A stretch of DNA of 35,138 nucleotides from a virus, in IMG/VR virus record IMGVR_UViG_3300029319_000199, positions 1 to 35,138 of that record. One strand, given 5' to 3'. A program made the translations under genes and the position numbers. Below the pieces are notes generated by a model that worked only from the letters and a program-made list of their open reading frames with translations, did not search any database and was not told where the DNA came from. This document shows, piece after piece, positions 1 to 6,925 of the stretch (position 1 is its first letter; the number at the start of each line of letters is the position of its first letter).

Positions 1-23
1 ATCCGGTAAAGCAACCCTCACCC

Positions 24-60
24 GCCCTCTCCTCCGTTTTGGTTTCCCGGGGGAGAGGGC
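24..60 (+). promoter_or_regulatory. GC-rich hairpin in front of the first gene
   Basis: Bases 24-36 pair with 48-60 (13 bp, one G-U pair), leaving an 11-nt loop that starts with a T run. The 3' arm continues into a CACCTTCC tail that recurs at 2215-2234. It sits 18 nt upstream of the ATG at 79. No U-run follows, so it looks more like a 5' leader structure than a terminator. A promoter for this arm was not found inside the window. Confidence 0.55.
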
Positions 61-78
61 ACCTTCCTGGGGGAAGAG

Positions 79-270
79 ATGATTCTGCTCAAGATCACAG
101 AAAAAGAAAAGCCGGTCATTCTTGAAGCTCTCCACTTCTTCGGGAGAGAGTTGGAAGACATGATCAGACAAGGCCCGGATGAGAAAACTCCCGAAGAGAT
201 TAGCAAACTAATGATCATCGATCAGATCATTGACGTGATCCAGTTGACTGATCAAAAACCCGTGTGTTAG
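79..270 (+). CDS. small helical protein, unknown
   Basis: This gene encodes 63 aa and is predicted mostly helical and charged, with an acidic middle (DEKTPEE) and a hydrophobic second helix (IIDQIIDVIQL). There is no signal peptide or membrane span. The ATG follows a purine-rich GGGGGAAGAG stretch. It is the first gene of the plus-strand replication arm, 37 nt before the Sak4-like ATPase, so a minor replication or host-takeover role is plausible but not shown. I do not recognise the family. The GC-rich hairpin just upstream may control its translation. Confidence 0.6.
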   Translation: MILLKITEKEKPVILEALHFFGRELEDMIRQGPDEKTPEEISKLMIIDQIIDVIQLTDQKPVC

Positions 271-307
271 CTTTCGTGAACCAACAAGTGTGTGTTTGGA
301 GAAATCA

Positions 308-1264
308 ATGTCTACTAAGCCTGGATCTAATGGGTCCAATGGCCGAAGCAGTTCACCTGCTGGGGGCGTATTCATCTGCCTCTATGGCCCAAGTAAAGCC
401 GGAAAAACAATCGCCTCCGCAGCCGCAGGAGCAACAGGACTTTTCATTGGAGATCCCGCTGGCCTCCTCTCTGCCCAGAGGTTTCTCGGACTTGAGAAAC
501 TAAAAGTCGCGTCAGCGAAGATCGTACCAGAAGCAACTGCTGCGATCGAAGCTGCTGTCAGTAAGGGATCGAAAGTTCCTTCTATCGTTATCGACGACTT
601 CTCTTTGATGGTTGAATCTACGATCAATGAATACGAAACCTCCAAGGGTCGAGGCGGAATGTGGTCCGCTCTGACGCGAGATGTTCTCGCCTGTCGAGAC
701 GCCGCTCGCGCGGCTACTGCCCAGGGGATGATCGTTATCTTCAACTGTCATGAACAACCTCCACGGACCAGCAGCGGTAAGTTCGTTCGCGGTGGTCCTT
801 CACTGCCCGGTCAGCTCCCAGAAAAGTTTAGTGGCATGGTCGACGTGATTGGCCGAGCAATGTTCGAGCCTACCGCTGCCCCGTGGAAATACCAACTCTG
901 CTTCAAACCCCAGGCCGACTATGTATCTGGAGATCGACTTTCCGTATTCCCGGGAATGGCTCCGATGAATGTTGCCGAGGGACTGCGAGCAGCAGGATAC
1001 TTGATTCCCTACCCCAAGGGACTTGAGTGGATCGACAAAGTTGCCCAGGGAGTTTGTGATGAGATTCTCAAAGCAGGAATCGAGAACTGGTCAGATGTTC
1101 TCCAGAGAGCTGTAGAAAAACTGAAAGGCAAACGAGAGATCGCTCATATCCGTTGGGCACTCCAGGACGGTCTTCACCGTGCCACCATCAAACATTACGA
1201 AGCCGTAGAAGCACTCGACCTGTTCTCACGACCAGTCGAAGAAGAAGAAGGCTTATTCCTTTAG
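308..1264 (+). CDS. Sak4-like RecA-fold ATPase (recombinase)
   Basis: This is a 318-aa P-loop ATPase. Walker A is GPSKAGKT at residues 27-34. Walker B is IVIDD at about 93-97, followed by FNCHEQPP near 146-153, the place where RecA-fold proteins carry a sensing residue. The single compact core with a helical C-terminus fits phage Sak4 single-strand annealing/RecA-like proteins (AAA_24 type). Those proteins bind ssDNA and work with a phage SSB, and an SSB-like gene follows here. The start is ATG 308, with TTGGAG 6-11 nt upstream. An upstream GTG at 290 lacks a good ribosome site. Inferred role: recombination and repair during replication. Confidence 0.75.
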   Translation: MSTKPGSNGSNGRSSSPAGGVFICLYGPSKAGKTIASAAAGATGLFIGDPAGLLSAQRFLGLEKLKVASAKIVPEATAAIEAAVSKGSKVPSIVIDDFSLMVESTINEYETSKGRGGMWSALTRDVLACRDAARAATAQGMIVIFNCHEQPPRTSSGKFVRGGPSLPGQLPEKFSGMVDVIGRAMFEPTAAPWKYQLCFKPQADYVSGDRLSVFPGMAPMNVAEGLRAAGYLIPYPKGLEWIDKVAQGVCDEILKAGIENWSDVLQRAVEKLKGKREIAHIRWALQDGLHRATIKHYEAVEALDLFSRPVEEEEGLFL

Positions 1265-1268
1265 TGGG

Positions 1269-1302
1269 TCGGGGACGGGTCTGGTTTTTTCCTTTGTACC
1301 AG
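1269..1302 (+). repeat. post-stop repeat, copy 1 (TCGGGGACGG ... TTTGTACCAG)
   Basis: TCGGGGACGG lies 5 nt after the stop codon of the Sak4-like gene, and TTTGTACCAG ends the element. Both blocks recur in the same order just after the next gene (1926-1982). In this copy CTGGT (1281-1285) can pair with ACCAG (1298-1302) around a T-rich loop. The rest of the 120-nt gap to 1385 shows only a weak GGGT/ACCC hairpin and the ribosome site AGGAG. Confidence 0.5.
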
Positions 1303-1384
1303 GGTTCTCGTCCTCGATCCCATCTTTCCCACTCGCGTGTGTGTTGTGGGTTTTCACCCCCAGACTTTGACATAGGAGTCATAC

Positions 1385-1918
1385 ATGTCTGTAACTATTG
1401 AACTTGATTTTACCGGCCATTCCCCTGCGGGTGCTGGTATTGGTTACCTCGAAACTGGACTGCACTCGGCTCAGATCTTGGAGTTTCGTCATTACGAAGA
1501 TTCCAACCGATTGCTCGTCTACATGATCACGGATGGCGTCCGACACAAGGACAGCTTCTCCCTGAGCACCAAAGCAATGCCTTTCCTCATGGGCTTCCTG
1601 GTGTCTGCCGGAGTTCCTGAGAACAAGCTGAAAGGAAAGACTAAGTTTCCCTTCGACAAGCTCATCGGAAAGTCCGTGTACTTCAACTACACGTCTCCCA
1701 CCATGGGCGCGAACGGTCGTCCGGTTGAGGGAAGTTATCCTGACTATCGCTACATCAATGAGAACTACTTCAATCAGATGAAGAAGGCTCAAGCTGCTCC
1801 TGCTCCTGCTGACTTTCAAGTTGAAGCCGAGCCAGCCCCTGTCTCTAACGGAGCTTCTGCGGCTCCCGTTGCAAAGACTTCCTCTGCTGATGAGTTCGAG
1901 TTCTTGATGGACAGTTGA
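1385..1918 (+). CDS. putative single-stranded DNA-binding protein
   Basis: This gene encodes 177 aa. The first ~135 residues are beta-rich, with alternating hydrophobic/aromatic residues (IELDFTGH, SVYFNYTSPT, YRYINENYF) as in small OB-fold proteins. A flexible Ala/Pro linker (about 138-165) and a short acidic-hydrophobic tail, DEFEFLMDS, follow. This core-linker-acidic-tip layout is typical of bacterial and phage SSBs, where the tail recruits replication partners. It directly follows the Sak4-like ATPase, and pairing of Sak4 with an SSB is known in phages. The start has AGGAG with 6-nt spacing. It could be another replication accessory protein, since no family signature was recognised with certainty. 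Confidence 0.6.
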   Translation: MSVTIELDFTGHSPAGAGIGYLETGLHSAQILEFRHYEDSNRLLVYMITDGVRHKDSFSLSTKAMPFLMGFLVSAGVPENKLKGKTKFPFDKLIGKSVYFNYTSPTMGANGRPVEGSYPDYRYINENYFNQMKKAQAAPAPADFQVEAEPAPVSNGASAAPVAKTSSADEFEFLMDS

Positions 1919-1925
1919 TGACTCT

Positions 1926-1982
1926 TCGGGGACGGTGGGACTCAAACCATAATGGGAATCCGCCCAGTGGATTTTGTACCAG
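1926..1982 (+). repeat. post-stop repeat, copy 2 (TCGGGGACGG ... TTTGTACCAG)
   Basis: This is the same pair of 10-nt blocks as at 1269-1302, starting 7 nt after the stop codon. The blocks are 37 nt apart here and 14 nt apart in copy 1. The sequence between them is not conserved. Confidence 0.5.
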
Positions 1983-2001
1983 CCCCCGCCGTCTCCTCTT
2001 T

Positions 2002-2040
2002 TTCCTCCGTTGCCGCTGTAGGGGCGGGCAACTGGAGGAA
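2002..2040 (+). promoter_or_regulatory. strong hairpin in the polymerase leader
   Basis: TTCCTCCGTTGCC (2002-2014) pairs with GGCAAC-T-GGAGGAA (2027-2040), giving 13 bp with one bulged T and a 12-nt loop. The arms contain CCTCC and GGAGG, i.e. an anti-Shine-Dalgarno and a Shine-Dalgarno-like sequence. It is the first structure of the 325-nt gene-free stretch 1919-2243. Confidence 0.6.
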
Positions 2041-2041
2041 G

Positions 2042-2096
2042 CCTCTCTTCCCCGTTGGTGGATCTCCGGGGGAGGGGGGCACCCCCTTTTTTATCT
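2042..2096 (+). terminator. rho-independent terminator with competing antiterminator fold
   Basis: AGGGGG (2073-2078) pairs with CCCCCT (2082-2087) around a GCA loop and runs into TTTTTTATCTTTCTT, a classical intrinsic terminator on the plus strand. The same G-run can instead pair with the upstream CCTCTCTTCCCCG (2042-2054), which would remove the terminator stem. That is the geometry of an attenuator. It lies between the SSB-like gene and the DNA polymerase. Confidence 0.6.
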
Positions 2097-2113
2097 TTCT
2101 TGGAAATTAATTA

Positions 2114-2143
2114 CCTCCCTGACCGTGTACATAGTGAGGGAGG
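2114..2143 (+). promoter_or_regulatory. CCTCCCT/AGGGAGG hairpin
   Basis: CCTCCCT (2114-2120) pairs perfectly with AGGGAGG (2137-2143) around a 16-nt loop. It follows the terminator at 2073-2096 and again pairs a CCTCC with a GGAGG. No convincing -10/-35 pair was seen in this stretch. Confidence 0.45.
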
Positions 2144-2188
2144 ACTACCAGCAATCTTTCTCCCTCAAGGGGAGGAGTGGTTACCTCC

Positions 2189-2235
2189 GGCCCCTTCCCC
2201 CTTTTGTTGTGGTTAGGGGGAGGGGGCACCTTCCC
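2189..2235 (+). promoter_or_regulatory. leader hairpin abutting the polymerase start
   Basis: The C-rich arm (about 2191-2201) pairs with GGGGGAGGGG (2216-2225), with one bulge, around a T/G-rich loop. The 3' part, AGGGGGAGGGGGCACCTTCC (2215-2234), is a near copy of 48-67. The only G-rich ribosome-site-like sequence before the ATG at 2244 lies in this arm and ends 17 nt away, so the polymerase start has no normally spaced ribosome site. Confidence 0.5.
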
Positions 2236-2243
2236 CAAAACTT

Positions 2244-4754
2244 ATGCTCTATCCAATCTGTGAAAACTGCGCCCTCAATCGGGGCGATGCCACTCCGGTA
2301 CTGTCTGAGACGCACGATGATGATCGCGTGATCATTCTGGGAGATTCTCCTGGAATGCACGAGGTAGTCGAGGGTCGTCCTTTCGTTGGTCCGGCTGGGC
2401 TTGAACTCCAGTCTGCACTGAACGCATTGAATGTGCCCAGGGATAAGTGCTACATCGCCAACGCTGTGCGATGCCGTCCTCCCAAGAATGACTTGGAGGC
2501 AGTAAATATCAAGGTTTCCCGAACCAACCGAAGGAGAGAGAAACTCGCTAAAGAAAACGGAACGGAGGCTGTCCGGCTCCTTCGTCCACTTGATGCCTGC
2601 AAGACATTGCTACTTGAAGAGCTTCGACTTTCTGGAATCAAGAAGGTCATCTGCTTAGGGAAAAACGCCGCCAAAGCGATTCGTGGTGGAGACGTTTCCA
2701 TCATGAATATTCGTGGTGGGTGTGAACTCGTCGAGGCACCCTGGGATCCAGATGTGACTCTGGAGGTGGCCTATACCATGCACCCCTCCTGGATCATGCG
2801 TCAGGCTGCATACCGCGAAGTATTCCGCCATGACCTGCGAAAAGCATTTCGCTTCTTCTCCGGTACATTGGATTGGCCCGAGCCAAAGATCACTCGCACA
2901 AACGAGGTAGAGGTTCTTGAGCGGTTCCTTGCCCGGTGGAGGGAGCAGAAGACTCCTATCGCTTATGACTTAGAGACTGATGGCATAGATCCGATGACCG
3001 CTAACGTTCGTTGCGTAGGTTTAGGAAATGAAGAAGAAGCGTTAGTTGTAGAAATCTTGAGCATCGACGGGAGTTTTTTAGCTACTCCAGACCAAATCGT
3101 TCTTCTCCAGAACTCACTGAGAAAGTTTTTCCTCGATCCCCAGGTTCCTCTACTTGGGCACAATGCGGGACAGTATGATCGACTCTGCGTAGAGTCCTGG
3201 CTGGGCATCACCCCGAATCTTACATGCGACACGATTCTCTTGCACTTGCTTGCAGACAATGAGCTGCCTCACAATCTGGGCTTTGTCGGTTCCTTTTACA
3301 CGGACAATCCGGAAGCCTGGAAAGCAGACCACACAGCAGTTGAGGCAAAGACGGACGAAGAGCTTCATATCTACTGCGGAAAGGACGTTTGTGTCACGGC
3401 TCGAATCGCGGCTCCTCTTGCCCAGGATGTGAAGAAGCGCCAACAGCAACACCTGCTCCCCAGAGAGCACATGCTCCAATCCCTGGGCGCTACGATGGAG
3501 CGAGTAGGTATGGGAGTCGACCTGGGCAAAGCCACTGAACATCTGGTCAGGTTAGACACGGAGGCGAAGATTCATCTCCGTAGATGCCAAGACATTGTAG
3601 GCGAGGGATTCAATCCCCAAAGCACTCGTCAGATGGCGAATCTTCTTTTCTCGGAGTGGGGCTTGGCTCCTCACCATTACTCAGAGAAGACGGGAGATCC
3701 TTCTACGGACGATGAAACTCTCCGTACAATGATCGTTCACTACGGACTGGAAGAGCAGCGAGTTGCATTTTTACGCTCAGTCAGGACTTATCGCAAAGTC
3801 ACCAAACTCCTGGGCACATACATCCGACCCCTGATCCAGAAGCAGATCACACGGATTCATCCCAGCTACAACCGTCTTCCCGCTACGGGCAGATACTCTT
3901 CGAGCAACCCAAACGCTCAGAATATCCCGTACAGTTTGAGGGACATCTTCGTTGCCCGGAAGGGATGCGTACTGGTTGGCGCAGACATGGATCAACTTGA
4001 GCTACGCTTGATTGCAGAAGAGGCTAAGTCTAAGCACTCACTCCGGGTTATTCGAGAAGGACTCGACCCACACAACGAGACGATGGAGATCGTATATGGC
4101 AAAGGGATATGGAAACTTGAAGGAGCCCCCAGTGATCGTAAGGAGAAGGGCAAGGGCACCTTCAAAGCAACCCGAGACATCACGAAAAACACACGCTACG
4201 CTTGGCAATACGCTGCTTCGACTAAGCGAATCCACGAGCAAATCGTCTCAGTCGAAGACGACGAAGGGAACCTCCTCTACTCACACCTCACGGTCGAAGA
4301 CGTTCGTCAAGTAGTAGAGGGTCTCAAGCGAGCAGACCCGGAGATTCCTCGTTGGTGGAGGATGATCGAAACTCGCTACCGGAAAGAAGGCTTCATTGGA
4401 GATTCTCTCTGGGATCGTCGTCGGTACTTTAGAAATGAAGACAAGATCAACGAGCTTGTAAATCACCCCATCCAGTCTGGTGGAGTGGTGATCGTCAATG
4501 AGGCGATGCTCGAACTGATCTATGGAGTCCAGGATTGGTTTGCTACAGAAGCGATCAATCCTCCCAAGGAAACACTCCCGGTTGAGTGGCTGATCAATCA
4601 TGGCCACGATGCTCTCTATTTAGAGGTGCCCGAGGGGGAAGCAGAGTTTGCTGCGGAAGTTCTGGAACAGGCCATGAACCGACGCAGGAAAGTAAACCCG
4701 CTTCTCGATTACACCGCTGCTGCGGACATCGGTAATCGCTGGAGCGAAGTGTAA
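2244..4754 (+). CDS. uracil-DNA glycosylase / family A DNA polymerase fusion
   Basis: This gene encodes 836 aa. Residues 1-205 form a family 4/5-like UDG domain: GDSPG and GRPFVGPAG (33-52), HPS (180-182), and cysteines C6, C9, C77 and C119 placed as 4Fe-4S ligands, with a ~40-residue gap between the last two. Residues 235-395 form a 3'-5' exonuclease with DLE (242-244), GHNAGQYD (N307, D312) and YCGKD (Y377, D381), so proofreading looks intact. The polymerase domain has motif A DMDQLELR (D581), motif B R644-K648-Y652-Y656 and motif C HDA (788-790). Tyr replaces the Pol I Phe762, motif B Gly residues are Ala, and HDE is HDA. A UDG-PolA fusion is known from SPO1-type phages. This is the replicative polymerase. 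Confidence 0.92.
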   Translation: MLYPICENCALNRGDATPVLSETHDDDRVIILGDSPGMHEVVEGRPFVGPAGLELQSALNALNVPRDKCYIANAVRCRPPKNDLEAVNIKVSRTNRRREKLAKENGTEAVRLLRPLDACKTLLLEELRLSGIKKVICLGKNAAKAIRGGDVSIMNIRGGCELVEAPWDPDVTLEVAYTMHPSWIMRQAAYREVFRHDLRKAFRFFSGTLDWPEPKITRTNEVEVLERFLARWREQKTPIAYDLETDGIDPMTANVRCVGLGNEEEALVVEILSIDGSFLATPDQIVLLQNSLRKFFLDPQVPLLGHNAGQYDRLCVESWLGITPNLTCDTILLHLLADNELPHNLGFVGSFYTDNPEAWKADHTAVEAKTDEELHIYCGKDVCVTARIAAPLAQDVKKRQQQHLLPREHMLQSLGATMERVGMGVDLGKATEHLVRLDTEAKIHLRRCQDIVGEGFNPQSTRQMANLLFSEWGLAPHHYSEKTGDPSTDDETLRTMIVHYGLEEQRVAFLRSVRTYRKVTKLLGTYIRPLIQKQITRIHPSYNRLPATGRYSSSNPNAQNIPYSLRDIFVARKGCVLVGADMDQLELRLIAEEAKSKHSLRVIREGLDPHNETMEIVYGKGIWKLEGAPSDRKEKGKGTFKATRDITKNTRYAWQYAASTKRIHEQIVSVEDDEGNLLYSHLTVEDVRQVVEGLKRADPEIPRWWRMIETRYRKEGFIGDSLWDRRRYFRNEDKINELVNHPIQSGGVVIVNEAMLELIYGVQDWFATEAINPPKETLPVEWLINHGHDALYLEVPEGEAEFAAEVLEQAMNRRRKVNPLLDYTAAADIGNRWSEV

Positions 4755-4763
4755 GGAGATGAG

Positions 4764-5273
4764 ATGAGTCAAGTGATTAGAATCTTCTATGCCCACCCAT
4801 CCGGTGAGGACAAGAAGACCATTGCGAAGCAAAGCATTCGCATTAGAGAGTTAGTCCGTGGTCGGGGAGATCGCGTGGGTAAGGATCTGAGAGTTTCCGT
4901 CATCTCGGGAAGGGACGACTTTCGGATCAACTGCCGGGGAGATTGGAATACATGGGCCAAGAGTGTAGTGATGAGAGAGCACGCAATCACTCGAAAGCCC
5001 TACTACGACTTCGTAGTAATCCCCAGCACAGCAGTAGGCAGGGCGACCGCACAGATTGTTGATGTGGCGGTCAGGCGTGGTCGTCCTGTCTTCTTGCTGA
5101 CCACCGATCAGGACAAGGATCGACTGGAGAGAGTCACTCAGGTCTATCCGTTTGATGTAGACGATTGGCAGGGAGGCTTTCGTTGCGAAGGCCCCCCTTC
5201 CCCCAAAGAGCCCGGGGAGGGTTCGGAACAGCTTGAACTCCCGTTGGAGTTGAAGGGAAATCCCAATGGCTAA
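4764..5273 (+). CDS. Rossmann-like phage protein, possibly deoxyribosyltransferase-like
   Basis: This gene encodes 169 aa. It opens with a strand-turn (IRIFYAHPSGED), followed by VISGRDDF and then DFVVIPSTAVGRATAQIVD with VRRGRPVFLL. That is an alternating beta/alpha pattern with a Gly-rich turn before a helix, as in nucleoside deoxyribosyltransferase-like and SLOG-type folds. A DDWQGGF element ends the fold, and the last ~25 residues are Pro/Glu-rich. It starts 9 nt after the polymerase, with AAGGAG upstream of ATG, and overlaps the next gene by 8 nt. Nucleotide metabolism or nucleotide-signal sensing would fit. The catalytic Glu expected of deoxyribosyltransferases is not obvious, so function is open. 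Confidence 0.6.
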   Translation: MSQVIRIFYAHPSGEDKKTIAKQSIRIRELVRGRGDRVGKDLRVSVISGRDDFRINCRGDWNTWAKSVVMREHAITRKPYYDFVVIPSTAVGRATAQIVDVAVRRGRPVFLLTTDQDKDRLERVTQVYPFDVDDWQGGFRCEGPPSPKEPGEGSEQLELPLELKGNPNG

Positions 5274-5523
5274 AAAACCTATAGACATTCAGACGTTAGC
5301 GAATGTTCGGACAGACTGCGGTCCTCTCATCACAAAGCTCCTGTCGACTGGAATGTCCTATGAACTGATCGCAGTAAAGATGAGCGAGCATCTGGCGGGC
5401 ACTAATCCGAGTGTTCAGAGTCTTGTTCGCTGGAAAAAAGGAACCAGCATCCCAACTCGGGCCAACGGAGCCGCGTTGCTTCGCCTGTACTGGGAGATGT
5501 TTGGAGAGGAGGGAGAAGAATGA
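5266..5523 (+). CDS. small helix-turn-helix protein
   Basis: This gene encodes 85 aa. The stretch TGMSYELIAVKMSEH, followed by NPSVQSLVRWKKG and then IPTRANGAALLRLY, matches the layout of a lambda-repressor/XRE-type helix-turn-helix (turn, recognition helix with RW..G, then a packing helix). The acidic end is GEEGEE. It overlaps the upstream gene by 8 nt and the following ATPase gene by ATGA, so the three are translationally coupled. It may regulate early genes or bind DNA with the ATPase. The recognition helix is recognisable but divergent. Confidence 0.6.
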   Translation: MAKKPIDIQTLANVRTDCGPLITKLLSTGMSYELIAVKMSEHLAGTNPSVQSLVRWKKGTSIPTRANGAALLRLYWEMFGEEGEE

Positions 5524-6842
5524 GTCACGTTGTAAGAGTAGTTTCCAACATCAAGAGTCCAGACGGAACTCCCTACGAAGTCCCTCTGGGCAAGAACACT
5601 GTCCTGATCGGAGCAAATGAGGCCGGAAAGAGTGCGGTTGCAGAATCGGTTCAACTTGCCCGGACAGGAACCGCTTATGGTCTTCTCTACCGAGACAAGC
5701 CAATCAAGGATGGATCTCTTCTGTCCGCGCTGATTCCAGACATCTCCAACTCGGCTGTCGTCACTGTGCAGTTAGATGACGGAGAGACTTCTTTCTGGGA
5801 ACTGGAGAGAGGAAAGCGGCCCAAGAGAGGGGGATCAGAAGGATCAACCTTGTCTGTAGCCGAACTCCACGCCGTGATGGCAGGCAACGATGAGACAAAG
5901 GCAAAGTTCTTCTGGAACAAGCTCTGCTCGGATATTGCTGTCGGAGATCTCATAGGTCTCATTGATGAGGATCTCCACGAGACTTTAGTTCTTGTGTGTC
6001 CTCTTGCAGATGGGCGAGTCAACCTTGTCGACGCTCTCGCTCGCCTGGGTAAGATTCAACGGAATCAATCGAGTACAGTCAAAGCAGGACAGATTGCATT
6101 AGAATCCTTGGGCTCTTTCCAAGAAGTCAGCGATGCGGAGTTGATCGGAGTGGGCAAGGGGCTATCTCGCGCACATCTTCGGGACTTGGTTCAAACCATC
6201 TACGTCGACTATCGCTCAGATCCAACTCTCCAAGCTTCTCATGTGTTGCGTCATCTGGTTTCTCTTCTCGGAGGGCAGGATGCTATCAAGCGCATTCCTC
6301 CCACGGAAGAAGTCCAAGCTGAGTATGCGGAGGTTCTTCTATCGAAACGTCTCTGCCGAGCCGCCATTGCTGCCCGGAATGGAGAGAAGCGTGCGAAGTC
6401 TCTTCAAGACTCTCTGAAACAGCTCAAGTCGGCGCTCCTTGAAGTGATGTTCAAGATGATCGAAGCTGCTTCTCGTAACTTCTCCGATGCTGTCAGTGTG
6501 TTTCTGCCCGAGGGAGAGAAGTTTGTGTTCGAGGTTCAGGGAGACTTCCGACTTCGAATCGGACTCGAACGAGACAACGAGACGCATACTGCCCTGTCAG
6601 GAAGCACCGAAGCTCGTCTTCTTGCAGCCATTGCTGCCCAGTTGGGCGGGAAAGACGATCTGATCGTTGTAGATGATCGCATGTGGGATGCAGACACTCT
6701 GGCCCGGACGATGAGTGTTCTGGAGAAAGCAGAGTCTCAGGTAATCCTGATGACAACGCTAAAGCCAAAAGGGAGAAAGAAAGCAAACTGGACATACGTC
6801 GAGATTGCTCGCACTCCTGGTCATCCCCTTGAGGTGAACTGA
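5520..6842 (+). CDS. SMC/RecF-like ABC ATPase
   Basis: This gene encodes 440 aa. Walker A is GANEAGKSA (31-39) in the Rad50/RecF style (GxNExGKS). An ABC signature, LSGSTEAR, lies at about 359-366, and a Walker B-like LIVVDDRMWD at about 381-390. The last Walker B residues deviate from the usual hhhhDEP. A basic helical segment (about 285-310, KRAKSLQDSLKQLKSAL) separates the halves in place of a long coiled coil. Similar short SMC-like ATPases are common in phage replication modules. It is the last plus-strand gene, joined by ATGA to the helix-turn-helix gene. Inferred role: DNA end processing, repair or protection of replicating phage DNA. Confidence 0.75.
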   Translation: MSHVVRVVSNIKSPDGTPYEVPLGKNTVLIGANEAGKSAVAESVQLARTGTAYGLLYRDKPIKDGSLLSALIPDISNSAVVTVQLDDGETSFWELERGKRPKRGGSEGSTLSVAELHAVMAGNDETKAKFFWNKLCSDIAVGDLIGLIDEDLHETLVLVCPLADGRVNLVDALARLGKIQRNQSSTVKAGQIALESLGSFQEVSDAELIGVGKGLSRAHLRDLVQTIYVDYRSDPTLQASHVLRHLVSLLGGQDAIKRIPPTEEVQAEYAEVLLSKRLCRAAIAARNGEKRAKSLQDSLKQLKSALLEVMFKMIEAASRNFSDAVSVFLPEGEKFVFEVQGDFRLRIGLERDNETHTALSGSTEARLLAAIAAQLGGKDDLIVVDDRMWDADTLARTMSVLEKAESQVILMTTLKPKGRKKANWTYVEIARTPGHPLEVN

Positions 6843-6845
6843 AAA

Positions 6846-6924
6846 ATAGTGGTGGGGGAGGAGAAGAAAAACAGGCACATCTTCTCACTAAGGGCCCAAC
6901 GCCTCGTCTCCCCCACCACCCTAT
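6846..6924. terminator. bidirectional terminator between convergent arms
   Basis: TGGTGGGGGAG (6850-6860) pairs perfectly with CTCCCCCACCA (6908-6918). A nested GAGAAG/CTTCTC hairpin lies at 6861-6886. An A-run precedes the stem and a T-rich tract follows it, so it could end transcripts from both directions. It fills the 83-nt gap between the two converging gene arms. Confidence 0.7.
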
Positions 6925-6925
6925 T

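Noticed and set aside
1367-1372. Perfect TTGACA before the SSB-like gene
   Set aside because: A matching -10 box at 16-18 nt would fall inside the coding region, and the bases directly after it are the ribosome site AGGAG.
1930-1984. tRNA-like stretch ending in ACCA after the SSB-like gene
   Set aside because: The expected T-stem and acceptor pairing do not form on either strand; the ACCAG belongs to the repeat also seen at 1302.
1915-2331. Plus-strand open frame of 138 codons in the polymerase leader
   Set aside because: It crosses several stable hairpins and runs out of frame into the UDG domain; the Arg/Gly/Pro-rich product resembles no protein.
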